Source: Rugamonas fusca (GTDB lineage Bacteria; Pseudomonadota; Gammaproteobacteria; Burkholderiales; Burkholderiaceae_D). From it: a stretch of DNA of 64,000 nt. Made by a program: the position numbers and the translations under genes. The DNA lies in assembly GCF_014042365.1 (NCBI RefSeq), contig NZ_JACEZS010000016.1:62001-126000 (forward strand). Reading direction: 5' to 3'. This document shows positions 35,490 to 43,827 of this stretch, piece by piece; the stretch's first letter is position 1, and every line of letters starts with the position of its first letter. The notes below the pieces were generated by a model. That model was not told where the DNA came from. It made no database searches and saw only the letters and a program-made list of their open reading frames with translations.

Positions 35490-36802
35490 TGTGCGTCCCC
35501 TGCGGCTTGCGCCATGTCGGTTGGGATGAGATCCAGTTCGAGCCGGGCCCAGGCCAGTGCGGCCTGCTTTTCCAGGTCGTTGCGCTGCAATTGCTTCTCC
35601 AGCAGCGTGCGGCGGGCCTTGAAGATGGCCGACAGCGAGCCGGCGCCGGAACGGTAGGCGGCTGTGGCCAGTTCGACCTGTTCACGCGCCAGCGGCAGCA
35701 GGTCCGCGTCGTATTGGGCGATGCGCTGCCGGGTGTTGTCCAGCTCCAGCGCCATGGTGTCGCGCTGGGCCCGCAGTTCGAGCAGGGCGTCGTCGCGCAG
35801 CAGGCGGGCCCGCGTGGCCATGGCCGATTTTTCGGCCACCTCGCGGTCTTGCCGCTGGCCGCGATTGACGGTAAGCGGGATGCTCACGCCGAACGAGAAC
35901 ATGTTGGCGTACTGGCTGCCGCGCTGGCTGAAGCCCGCCTCGAAGGTCCAGTCGGGACTGCGCTCGCGCACGGAAAGCGCCGCGTCGGCATCGGCCAGGG
36001 CCAGCGCGCGTTGGGCCGCGATGGCGGTGGGGTGGCGCCGTTCGAGCGCCGCTTCGGTCGTGGTGGCGCTGTGCGTGGACCATTGCGGCGCTGCGTCGGC
36101 GACGGCATCGGCCCGCACGCCGGTCCAGCGCGCGAGGGTGATGCGCGCCGCCTGCAGCGCCAGTTCCGCGCGGCGCGTATCGTCGCTGGCCTGGGCCTGT
36201 TCCAGTTGCGCTTGCAGCACGTCGGCCGCCGTGGCCTGGGCGCCGCGGTGGCTGGCGCGCACGGCGCGCAGGTCGGCGTCCGTCTCCTGTTCCAGTTGCC
36301 GCACCAGGCGCAGGCCGCGCTGGGCGTACAGCATCGACAGCCAGGCCTTGCCGGCCTCCGCGCGCACTTTGGCCACGGTGTCGAGCTGGGCGCCTTGCTC
36401 CGCTTCCACGGCGCGGCTGGCGCGCAACTGGCGCGCGGCCCGCTTGTCGGCCGAGACCCACTGCTGCTCGATGCCGAGCTTACGCATGGTCATGAAATCG
36501 GCCGTGGTGCTGAATTGATCGGGGCCGCTGAGCGGCACATTGTCGATGCCCAGCTTGAGCATCGGGTCGGGCAACTGGCCGGCCCGGGCGGCCGCCTCGG
36601 TACTGGCCTGCACGGAAGCTTGCGCGGCGCGGCTCGCGGCCGATGCCCGCGAGGCCAGGCGCAGCGCTTCATCGAGCGTCAGGTTGGCGGCCTGGCCGAA
36701 GGCGAGCGTCGAGGCGCAGCACAGCGCGGCGAGCAGCGCCAGTCGCAGCCCGCCATGGCGCGGACGATCCGCGTCGGCGAACGGTATGTAAAGTGTGGAC
36801 AT
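35486..36802 (-). CDS. TolC/CusC-family outer-membrane efflux channel
   Basis: The 438-residue protein has a signal peptide (about residues 18-36, ALLAALCCASTLAFGQA) and two OEP repeats with long coiled coils. No clean lipobox is visible, unlike E. coli CusC. It forms the outer-membrane exit of the efflux complex encoded by the two genes that follow it. The operon order here is channel, adaptor, pump. Confidence 0.9.
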   Translation of the reverse strand: MSTLYIPFADADRPRHGGLRLALLAALCCASTLAFGQAANLTLDEALRLASRASAASRAAQASVQASTEAAARAGQLPDPMLKLGIDNVPLSGPDQFSTTADFMTMRKLGIEQQWVSADKRAARQLRASRAVEAEQGAQLDTVAKVRAEAGKAWLSMLYAQRGLRLVRQLEQETDADLRAVRASHRGAQATAADVLQAQLEQAQASDDTRRAELALQAARITLARWTGVRADAVADAAPQWSTHSATTTEAALERRHPTAIAAQRALALADADAALSVRERSPDWTFEAGFSQRGSQYANMFSFGVSIPLTVNRGQRQDREVAEKSAMATRARLLRDDALLELRAQRDTMALELDNTRQRIAQYDADLLPLAREQVELATAAYRSGAGSLSAIFKARRTLLEKQLQRNDLEKQAALAWARLELDLIPTDMAQAAGDAQ

Positions 36803-36875
36803 GAAAACCCCTTCTGGTGAAAGACGAGCGCCGGCCTGGCCTGGGGCCGGGCGGCGCGAACCGGAAGGGGAGGTG

Positions 36876-37256
36876 TCAGATTCTCAGGCGTTGGGTGCGC
36901 AGGTAGGGCGGGTCGGTGCCCGGCGGCGTCACCACGTCGGACCACGCTGGTGCCAGTTGCGGCGGCACGGCCGGGACGGCGGCGGGGATGATGTAGGCGA
37001 TGGAAACGGGCGCCAGGTCGGGCGCGCTGCCCGCGTGGTCATGCGCCACCTTGGCGGCGGACTGGTACTCGGCGCACTGGATGGGCTTTTCCATGTCCAT
37101 GCCGGCGCAAGGCATGCCGGCCATGGCGCGCGCCTGCGCCGGTTCCACCATCTGCTGCGGGCAGACGTACAAGGCCATGGCCATGCCCGAATTCATGATG
37201 GTCATGACGAGCAGGCACGCGATCAGTCGGAACAGGGATGGAAAAGAGCGGCGCAT
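36876..37256 (-). CDS. Small exported Cys/Met/His-containing protein, cus operon leader
   Basis: The 126-residue protein has a hydrophobic N-terminal segment (residues 9-30) and a mature part with CPQQM, a Met/Cys cluster AMAGMPCAGMDMEKPIQC and a HDHAG motif, all potential soft-metal ligands. It lies 73 nt before the efflux channel gene on the same strand, so it is probably the first gene of the cus operon. Function in copper or silver binding is inferred; no named domain is recognised. Confidence 0.7.
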   Translation of the reverse strand: MRRSFPSLFRLIACLLVMTIMNSGMAMALYVCPQQMVEPAQARAMAGMPCAGMDMEKPIQCAEYQSAAKVAHDHAGSAPDLAPVSIAYIIPAAVPAVPPQLAPAWSDVVTPPGTDPPYLRTQRLRI

Positions 37257-37421
37257 GCGGATAGTGTAGCGAAGAACGCTGAGCGCGGGCTTAAGAATGT
37301 TGCGCCGGATTGATGGCGCGCGCCATGGGCGGCAATATTTGTCGGGACCAGTGCGCCGCGTGCGGCCGGCGCCTTCTATAATTTTGAACGAAGCATCACT
37401 CTTTGGGAAAGCGAGCACACC

Positions 37422-38048
37422 ATGAAACTGACCAGTACCAGCTTCGCCGACAACGGGCCTATCCCCGGCGAATTCGCGTTCGCCGTGATCGACCCTGTCA
37501 ACCATGTCGCGCTGTCGAGCAACCGCAATCCCCAGCTGGCCTGGAGCGACGTGCCGGCCGGCACCCAGTCCTTCGTCCTGATCTGCCACGATCCGGACGT
37601 GCCCAGCCGGGGCGACGACGTGAACCAGGAAGGCCGCGAAGTCCCGGCGTCGCTGCCGCGGGTGGACTTCTTCCACTGGCTGCTGCTTGATATTCCGGCC
37701 TCCGTGCGCGAGATCGCCGCCGGCAGCCACAGCGAGGGTGTCACGCCGCGCGGCAAGTCCGGCCCGGCCGCCCCGCATGGCATGGCGCACGGCGTGAACG
37801 ACTACACGGGCTGGTTCGCCGGCGATGGCGAGATGGGCGGCGACTACCATGGCTACGACGGCCCATGCCCGCCGTGGAACGACACGCTGCTGCACCATTA
37901 CGTGTTCACGCTGTATGCGCTCGATATTCCCGTGTTGCCAAAGGCGCGGGTCATGGATGGCCAGGCCGTGCGCCGCGCGATCGCCGGCCATGTGCTGGCC
38001 GAGGCGCACATCACGGGGACTTATACCCTCAATCCGAAGTTGAGTTGA
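37422..38048 (+). CDS. YbhB/YbcL-family (PEBP/Raf kinase inhibitor-like) protein
   Basis: This 208-residue protein matches the bacterial phosphatidylethanolamine-binding fold: NPQLAWSDVP, the DPDVPSRGD anion-site loop and HHYVFTLYALD. It has no signal peptide. The bacterial members' roles are mostly unknown. It is a single gene divergent from the cus operon; 37257-37421 between them is more A/T-rich and should hold both promoters, though no consensus boxes are clear. Confidence 0.9.
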   Translation: MKLTSTSFADNGPIPGEFAFAVIDPVNHVALSSNRNPQLAWSDVPAGTQSFVLICHDPDVPSRGDDVNQEGREVPASLPRVDFFHWLLLDIPASVREIAAGSHSEGVTPRGKSGPAAPHGMAHGVNDYTGWFAGDGEMGGDYHGYDGPCPPWNDTLLHHYVFTLYALDIPVLPKARVMDGQAVRRAIAGHVLAEAHITGTYTLNPKLS

Positions 38049-38086
38049 GGCCACTGGCCGCCGGCATGATCGTAAAGGGCTGGCCG

Positions 38087-39061
38087 TTACGAGGGATCGG
38101 CGGGTTCGCCCGCGAGGATCAAGGTTTCCTGGAACCCGTCGCCGTCGCGCAGCACGAACAGCGCGTTCATGCCGCGCTGCCTGGCCAGCGCCACGCCCTC
38201 GACGGGGCCCAGCACCATCAGCGCCGTGGCCCAGGCGTCGGCCAGCATGCAGGTTGACGCCAACACGGTGACGGCCGCCAGGCCGTTCGACAGCGGCCGC
38301 CCCAGTGCCGGGTTGATCGTGTGCCCGTAGCGCGTTCCCCCAACGTCCACCCAGTGGCGATAATCGCCGGAAGTGGCGATCGCCATGTCCTCCAGCTCCA
38401 TCACACCGGCCACTTCGCGCGTGCCGTAGGTGGGCTTTTCGAGCGCCACGGCCCAGGGGGCGCCATCGGGCTTGGTGCCGCGGGCCCGCATTTCGCCGTC
38501 GATGCCAACCAGGTAGCGCTCCAAGCCCCAGCCATCGAGGCAATGGGCGAGCTTGTCCACGCCGTAACCCTTGGCGATGCCGCACAGGTCGAGCGCCACC
38601 GCCGTATGCTTGCGCACCCGCAGCCGCCCCAGGTCCACTTCCAGCGCCGTGGTGGCCGGCGTGAACGGGGTGGACGGCGGCGCCAGGCCGTCAGCAGGGG
38701 TTTGCCGCCGCGCGGGACCGAAACCCCAGCGCGCCACCAGTTCCCCGACACCCATCTCGAAGGCGCCGTCCGATTGCAGGCTGATGCGCAGGCCCGTCGC
38801 CAGCACTTGCGCCAGCTCCGCCGGCACGGTAATCCACGCATGCGCGGGCGCCGCGTTCAGGCGGCACAGGTCGGAGGCCGGGTTCCAGGTCGACATCTGG
38901 CGGTCGACCTGGTCCACGGCCGCGAACAGGCTGGCGCCGATGGCCGCGCGGTCCAGTCCCGGCGGCCCGTAGAAGATGGCCGTGTAGCGCGTGCCCATGG
39001 TCTGGCCATTCAGGCTGTAGCGCTCCAGTGGGGCCGGCGATGGCTCAGAAGACGTCTTCAC
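38087..39061 (-). CDS. apbE: FAD:protein FMN transferase
   Basis: The 324-residue product has ApbE family features: NGQTMGTRYTAIF, the DLGGIAKGYGVD-like stretch (DLCGIAKGYGVDKLAH), GIDGEMRARG and GHTINPALGRP with metal-binding Asp/Thr downstream. ApbE transfers FMN from FAD to Thr/Ser of target proteins. GTG 39061 has GGAGG 4 nt upstream; ATG 39073 is the alternative. Neither start gives a signal peptide or lipobox, unusual if its target is exported. It overlaps the upstream flavoreductase gene by 17 nt. Confidence 0.92.
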   Translation of the reverse strand: MKTSSEPSPAPLERYSLNGQTMGTRYTAIFYGPPGLDRAAIGASLFAAVDQVDRQMSTWNPASDLCRLNAAPAHAWITVPAELAQVLATGLRISLQSDGAFEMGVGELVARWGFGPARRQTPADGLAPPSTPFTPATTALEVDLGRLRVRKHTAVALDLCGIAKGYGVDKLAHCLDGWGLERYLVGIDGEMRARGTKPDGAPWAVALEKPTYGTREVAGVMELEDMAIATSGDYRHWVDVGGTRYGHTINPALGRPLSNGLAAVTVLASTCMLADAWATALMVLGPVEGVALARQRGMNALFVLRDGDGFQETLILAGEPADPS

Positions 39062-41264
39062 GATACCTCCCATGTTCCTGCAATGTGCGCACGTCCAGCT
39101 TCAGCGGCGCCAGGATCTCGTCGATGGCCTGCCGGACGCTGGCGGCCATCGCGCGGCTGCCGCATACCAGCACCTGGCCGCCGCTGTCGATCAGGCGCCG
39201 CATGTGGTCGGCGTCCTCCAGCAGGCGGTTTTGCACGCGCACGCCATCCTTGACGCGGGAGAACGCCGTGTGCAGCTGGGTCAGGCGGCGGTCGGCCAGG
39301 TAGTTGCGCAGTTCCGGCTCGTACAGGAAATCGGATTCGGGATCGCGCCCGCCCCAGTACAGAAACATCGGATGGCGGCCGGTATTGTTGCGGATGAAGC
39401 CGGCCAGCGGCCCGATCCCGGTGCCGGCGCCGATCAGGATCACGGGCGCCTTGCCCGAGCTGGGGCGGAACTGGGGATTGGGCTGGATGAAGGCCTCGAT
39501 GCGTTGGCCCGGACGCAAGCCATGCAGGTAGCCCGAACATACGCCGCCCGGCTGCTTGCGCACGCAGATTTCGAGCACGTCATGGCGTGCGTCGCTGGCC
39601 AGCGAGTAGAAGCGCGGTATCGGGCTGCCGGGCGGGATGATGCCGGCCAGGTCACCCGCTTCGAAATGGGGCAGGTGGCGCCGTGCAACCAGGCGCGCCA
39701 GCCAGCCCGCATCGGACGGCGGTGGCGCGGCGACAAAACGCAGCACCACCGTCGGCTCCTGTTCCTGCAGGCCGTAATCGTGGCGCTCCTGCAGTTGCAG
39801 CGCATGGGTGCGCGGATGCGCCGGCGTATGCGCGAGCGCGAGTTCATGGCCGAGCAGCTTGCCCACTTCAACGCCCCAGCGCGCGAAGTCCTGCGATGAC
39901 TGGCGGTCGATCAGGGTCAGCGCCAGCGCGCGGCGCCAGCCATGGGCCGCCAGCGCGGCATCCACGTCATGGGCGAACTGGCAGAACTTGGGAAACTGGC
40001 GGTCGCCGAATCCCAGCACGACGAAGCTGGCGTCCGGGCCGGGCTGGACGCCTTCCAGATGGGCCAGGAATTGCCTGCCGCTGGCGGGTGCGTCGCCGTC
40101 GCCGTAAGTCGAGGTCAGGATGAACAACTGGCGCACGGCGCCGTAGCGGGCGGAGAAACGGTTCATGGCCGCCGTATGCACGCGCAGGCCGGCCTGGCGC
40201 AAACCTGCATGCAGTTCGCGCGCGAAGCCCCAGGTGCTGTTGTTCTCGCTGCCGACGAGGATCACGGCGTCGGCCGAGGCCAGCGCACTGTTACCGGGCA
40301 GGCGAGGCTTGGCGCGCTGGCGCTGCCACCAGACGATGGCGCCCGTCGCGGCCAGCCACGGCGCGCCCAGCGCGCACAGGCCAAGCAGCAGGCCCAGCCA
40401 CCACAAGCCTTCGCCCGTATGCAGCTGGTAGATCAGGTCGTACACGTCGCGCACCGCGCTATGGGGACGGTAGCCGAGCAGCGCGCCGTTGACGGGATCG
40501 ACATAGCCGTCGCCATGCACGGTACGCAAGGTGTAGACGGCGGGCTGGTTGCCGGGCACCGGCACCACCAGTTCGCGCAAGTCGCCCAGGTCGGTGGCCA
40601 GCAGGGCGGCCAGGTGCGCGGCCGGCAAGGGCGGGCCGCTGGCGGTGGTGGCGGGGAAATCGGGTTCCTCCTGCGCCCCGTCGGACACGAAGCTGAAGGT
40701 CGCGGCCGACATGTAGCTGCCCGTCAGTGCCGACAACAGCAGGCCGGCTACGGCCAGCCGCGCGACCTGGGCATGCCAGCGCTGGCTGCGGTTGCCGTGC
40801 AGCGGGCGCGCCAGCTGGCGCCAGCCGCCCACGCGCTTGACCAGCAACAGCAGGCCGGTGACGGACAACAGCAGCATGGCCAGCGCCGTGATGCCGGTCG
40901 CCGCGCTGCCGGCCGTGTCGAGGAACAGGGAACGGTGCAGCTCCTTGAACCAGCGCGCATACACGGGCGGCACATAGGCTGCGAGGCGCTGGCCGCTGGC
41001 CGGATCGACCAGGTCCGCGCCAGACTTCTCGCCCGCGCTGTAGTAGACGATGATGGCGCCCGATGGCGAGCGCTGGATCTGTTCCACGCCAGGGTAATGG
41101 CGCGTGACCCGGTCCGCCAGCTGGGCCACGCTGACGCCGGACGGCACGCTGGCGCCCAGGCGGTCGAGCGCGGGATCGACGGACAGCACGGCGCCCGTCA
41201 GGCCGATCAGCATCACCAGCAGTGCGCTGATCAGGCCGGGCAGCGCGTGCAGCTGGCGCAGCAT
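39045..41264 (-). CDS. PepSY-membrane / flavodoxin / NADPH-reductase fusion
   Basis: The 739-residue protein has an N-terminal PepSY-associated membrane region (helices near residues 10-30, 125-150, 170-195 and 290-315), a flavodoxin domain (about 330-445; LVGSENNSTWGFA, STYGDGDA) and a C-terminal ferredoxin-NADP reductase module with FAD (RFYSLAS) and NADPH (LIGAGTGIGPLAGFI) sites. It should move electrons from cytoplasmic NADPH across the inner membrane to a periplasmic acceptor. DUF2271 and PepSY proteins encoded just upstream are likely partners. Confidence 0.9.
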   Translation of the reverse strand: MLRQLHALPGLISALLVMLIGLTGAVLSVDPALDRLGASVPSGVSVAQLADRVTRHYPGVEQIQRSPSGAIIVYYSAGEKSGADLVDPASGQRLAAYVPPVYARWFKELHRSLFLDTAGSAATGITALAMLLLSVTGLLLLVKRVGGWRQLARPLHGNRSQRWHAQVARLAVAGLLLSALTGSYMSAATFSFVSDGAQEEPDFPATTASGPPLPAAHLAALLATDLGDLRELVVPVPGNQPAVYTLRTVHGDGYVDPVNGALLGYRPHSAVRDVYDLIYQLHTGEGLWWLGLLLGLCALGAPWLAATGAIVWWQRQRAKPRLPGNSALASADAVILVGSENNSTWGFARELHAGLRQAGLRVHTAAMNRFSARYGAVRQLFILTSTYGDGDAPASGRQFLAHLEGVQPGPDASFVVLGFGDRQFPKFCQFAHDVDAALAAHGWRRALALTLIDRQSSQDFARWGVEVGKLLGHELALAHTPAHPRTHALQLQERHDYGLQEQEPTVVLRFVAAPPPSDAGWLARLVARRHLPHFEAGDLAGIIPPGSPIPRFYSLASDARHDVLEICVRKQPGGVCSGYLHGLRPGQRIEAFIQPNPQFRPSSGKAPVILIGAGTGIGPLAGFIRNNTGRHPMFLYWGGRDPESDFLYEPELRNYLADRRLTQLHTAFSRVKDGVRVQNRLLEDADHMRRLIDSGGQVLVCGSRAMAASVRQAIDEILAPLKLDVRTLQEHGRYREDVF

Positions 41265-41273
41265 ACCGGATGC

Positions 41274-41744
41274 TTACATGTCGTAGGTGAAGGACTTGAC
41301 GTAGCCGCGTCCACCCACCGGCTTGCCGGCGCCCTGTTTCGTCAGCGGCGCCCGTGCGTCGGCCGGATGATCGCGGCCATCCTCGACGGCGCTGTCGACG
41401 CGGATTTCATAGCCGGCGTCGATCAGGGCATCGGCCAGTTCCACCGTCACCTTGAGCGCCTTGCCGCTGCCGACGCTGGCGCCGCTCACGCCATCGAATT
41501 CGCGCGGATTCATGCCGCTGCCGCGGGCCCAGTCGCTCAGGTGCTTGTAATACTTGACCTTCTTGCCGGCCACCCACAGCGTCTTCTTGTACTTGCCGGC
41601 GGCGTCGGTGACATAGACGGCCAGGTAGGCGCCGTTGCCGCCATAGTTTTGCATCTGGGCCGTAAGCGTGACGGGGCGCGCCTGGGCCAGGCCGGGCAGC
41701 GCCAGGCTGCCGGCCAGGCAGGCGCAGGCGGTTGTGATTTTCAT
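41274..41744 (-). CDS. Exported DUF2271 protein with candidate flavinylation site
   Basis: The 156-residue protein has a signal peptide (cleavage near residue 22, LAQA) and a DUF2271 beta domain. Residues 84-90 read DGVSGAS, which matches the ApbE acceptor pattern Dxx(S/T)GA(T/S), with Ser90 as the possible FMN attachment residue. It lies in one operon with apbE and a membrane flavoreductase, so it is plausibly a periplasmic flavin electron carrier. Neighbours overlap it (upstream, 4 nt) or follow after 9 nt. Confidence 0.82.
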   Translation of the reverse strand: MKITTACACLAGSLALPGLAQARPVTLTAQMQNYGGNGAYLAVYVTDAAGKYKKTLWVAGKKVKYYKHLSDWARGSGMNPREFDGVSGASVGSGKALKVTVELADALIDAGYEIRVDSAVEDGRDHPADARAPLTKQGAGKPVGGRGYVKSFTYDM

Positions 41745-42106
41745 TTGATCTCTCCGTGGGAGTTGGGGCCGAGACGTTGCCGGCGAGGGCCGGGGGGCGC
41801 CAGGTCCGGCAGGTAGTCGGATGCATCGCCGGCGGGGTCGAATTCCACCGCCAGTGTGCGGATGCGCAGCGATGCGGGCGCGAACCTGGCCTTGATCTTG
41901 TTGCCCTTGCGGTCGATGGCCCGCAGTTCGTAGCAACCGTCGTCGATCTTGATGCGCTGCACCGTCCAGCCGCGCCGTTCGACTTCGCGCTGCAGTTGTT
42001 CGCGCGGCTGCCAGTCGGCGATGGGGTCGGAACAATAGACCTCGGCGGACGCGGCGCCGCTGACGGCCAGGGCGGCCAGCGCCATGCACTTGCGGAATGG
42101 AACCAT
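41741..42106 (-). CDS. Exported PepSY-domain protein
   Basis: This 121-residue protein has a signal peptide (MVPFRKCMALAALAVSGAASA) and a PepSY domain (about 35-95: REQLQREVERRGWTVQRIKI, YELRAIDRKGNKIKA, AVEFDPAGD). GAGGAG precedes ATG 42106. It is the first gene of the four-gene flavin operon and overlaps DUF2271 by 4 nt. PepSY proteins often accompany periplasmic redox or peptidase systems; here a role as carrier or chaperone of the flavin chain is inferred. Confidence 0.82.
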   Translation of the reverse strand: MVPFRKCMALAALAVSGAASAEVYCSDPIADWQPREQLQREVERRGWTVQRIKIDDGCYELRAIDRKGNKIKARFAPASLRIRTLAVEFDPAGDASDYLPDLAPPGPRRQRLGPNSHGEIK

Positions 42107-42195
42107 CGTATGCTCCTCGCTAGACACCTTCCATGCTGGCAGCGTCCGCTGACGGGAGCCTTACAAGGGCAGGCTGGTGTGCCGCGTGCCGGCCG

Positions 42196-43386
42196 TCAGT
42201 CTATCGACCAGACATAGGTCAGGTTGGCCCAGGCCGGCGTGGTCTGGCCGTCAGCTGGCTTGAATTTGCACAGCGCGAGCGCATCGCGCGCTGCCCTGTC
42301 CAGTTCGGATGAGCCGCTCGACTTTTGCACTTTCGATTCGATGACCCGGCCATCGTTGCCGATCAACATGGCCAGCAAGACCGAGCCGGTCTTGCCACTG
42401 CGGTAGGCATTGAGCGGGTAGGGCGGCGCAACGCAATTGTGCGCGTCGGCGACGACGGCGGCACGCGCTGCCTGGCTGGCGGCGGCCGCGTCCGCTTTGG
42501 CCGGCGACGCAGCGATGACAGGGCTGGCTTCGGTGGCGGACTTCACGTCGCCGCGCACGGGGGCCGGCGGCGCGGCGGGGCGTGCCGTCTCGTCGCGCAC
42601 GAGGCTATTGGCTGGCGCGGCAACGGGGGCGGGCATGGACGCTGGCGGCGCCGGTTCCGCCTTTGCCACCTCGGGCGCTTGCGGCGGCGCCGGTTGGGCC
42701 GGCTTGGCAGGCGCGGACGAGTCCAGCTTGTACAAGCCCAGGCCCATGCTTTTTAACATGGCGCTCAGGCGCGCATAATCGGTCATCTTGCTCGCCGCTG
42801 CCGGCGCCGGCGACAGTCGTGCAGCCGAGCTTGTCTCCAGGGCCGGCGGGGCAGTAATCTGGATCACCGCGGTGCGGGCAGGCCCGGTGGGCCGGGCGTT
42901 GCCCGTGGCCGGCATGGCGCGTTGTTGATCCGCGGTGCCAGGCCATTCGGCGGCAGGGGAGGGCGCATGGCCAGCGGCATCGATCAAGCCCTGTTCGATG
43001 CGCAGCGTGGTTTGGTGGTCCTTCCAGATCAGCCAGGTGATCGGCGCCGAGACCATGGCGGTCGCGCCGAGCAGCACAGCGGCGAGCCGCCCATTGCGGC
43101 CGCGCGCCAGACGGCGGACCTGCCGCAGCAGGGCGTGCGCTCTGTTGCCGGGGTTGCCATCCGGAGCGTCTTGAAATTGCAGATCGTATCGTCTTCTTTG
43201 CTCTTCGTCCGACAACACGCTGTAGGCAGCGTTGAGCCGCATCATCACTTGGGCGGCGGCCTGGTCACCGACGTTCTTATCCGGGTGATGCTTTTGCGAT
43301 AGCGAACGATAGGCCGCGCGGATGACCTCGGCCGGCGCGTCGCGTGTGACGTTGAGGCTATCGTAATGGCTGTAAGATTTTGTCAT
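42196..43386 (-). CDS. J-domain / TonB C-terminal fusion protein
   Basis: The 396-residue protein joins a cytoplasmic DnaJ domain (residues 5-70, HPD motif at 34-36) to one membrane helix (about 100-121), a long Ala/Pro-rich periplasmic linker, and a TonB C-terminal domain (about 316-396; PPYPLNAYRSGKTGSVLLAM). Cys residues near 318 and 377 could pair. TonB domains contact outer-membrane receptors or cell-wall partners; a J-domain would recruit DnaK. No ExbB/ExbD or receptor gene is adjacent. The ATG at 43386 aligns with the J-domain start. Confidence 0.85.
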   Translation of the reverse strand: MTKSYSHYDSLNVTRDAPAEVIRAAYRSLSQKHHPDKNVGDQAAAQVMMRLNAAYSVLSDEEQRRRYDLQFQDAPDGNPGNRAHALLRQVRRLARGRNGRLAAVLLGATAMVSAPITWLIWKDHQTTLRIEQGLIDAAGHAPSPAAEWPGTADQQRAMPATGNARPTGPARTAVIQITAPPALETSSAARLSPAPAAASKMTDYARLSAMLKSMGLGLYKLDSSAPAKPAQPAPPQAPEVAKAEPAPPASMPAPVAAPANSLVRDETARPAAPPAPVRGDVKSATEASPVIAASPAKADAAAASQAARAAVVADAHNCVAPPYPLNAYRSGKTGSVLLAMLIGNDGRVIESKVQKSSGSSELDRAARDALALCKFKPADGQTTPAWANLTYVWSID

Positions 43387-43677
43387 CTTAGCTATCTTTA
43401 TTGGTTTATTGCAATACAAACAACTTGAATTTTAGAAACTTATTTATTTGTCCAGAATACTATATTGAAAACAGTTGCTTGAGTTCGCCAGCGGGGCTGT
43501 CTTTTATTAAATAATGGCTTAAAAACAACAAAAATAGTCACATTGCAGGAATAACCGGCCGCCGGGAGATGAGCGGTCGGCCGGCAGCGGCCGGGCGGGC
43601 GATGTTGAGATCGAAGGGGAGGGGAAGGCGTCGGGGGCAACCGATGGTGGTGTCAGTGCGTGCACCCCGAAAACAAG

Positions 43678-43699
43678 ACAGCGAGCCGCGGCTCGCTGT
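43678..43699 (-). terminator. Palindromic hairpin after the tRNA-Pro fragment
   Basis: ACAGCGAGCCGCGGCTCGCTGT is a perfect 22-bp palindrome flanked by A and T runs. It sits 15 nt after the 3' end of the tRNA fragment, as the intact tRNA-Pro is followed by its own terminator of similar sequence (AACAGCGG/CCGCTGTT). The copied block therefore includes a tRNA terminator or an independent equivalent. Confidence 0.6.
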
Positions 43700-43714
43700 T
43701 TTGTCATGGAATTT

Positions 43715-43755
43715 TGGTCGGGGTGAGAGGATGCGAACCGCCGGCCGCTACGTCC
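43715..43755 (-). pseudogene. 3' fragment of tRNA-Pro
   Basis: These 41 nt match the last 41 nt of the intact tRNA-Pro(CGG) at 47865-47905, including the CCA end, T-arm and variable region, with three single-base changes at 43733, 43740 and 43747. Similarity stops abruptly within the anticodon loop. The orientation is the same as the intact gene. This fits a 3'-end copy left by integration at the tRNA. The rest of the 43387-43827 gap is an A/T-rich promoter stretch (43400-43550) and G/C-rich DNA without a gene. Confidence 0.75.
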
Positions 43756-43827
43756 ACGGCGGCCGCGGACGGCCAGCACGGCGACGAAGGCCAGCTCGGT
43801 CAGCAGGGCGAACCTGCGTGTTCCTGA

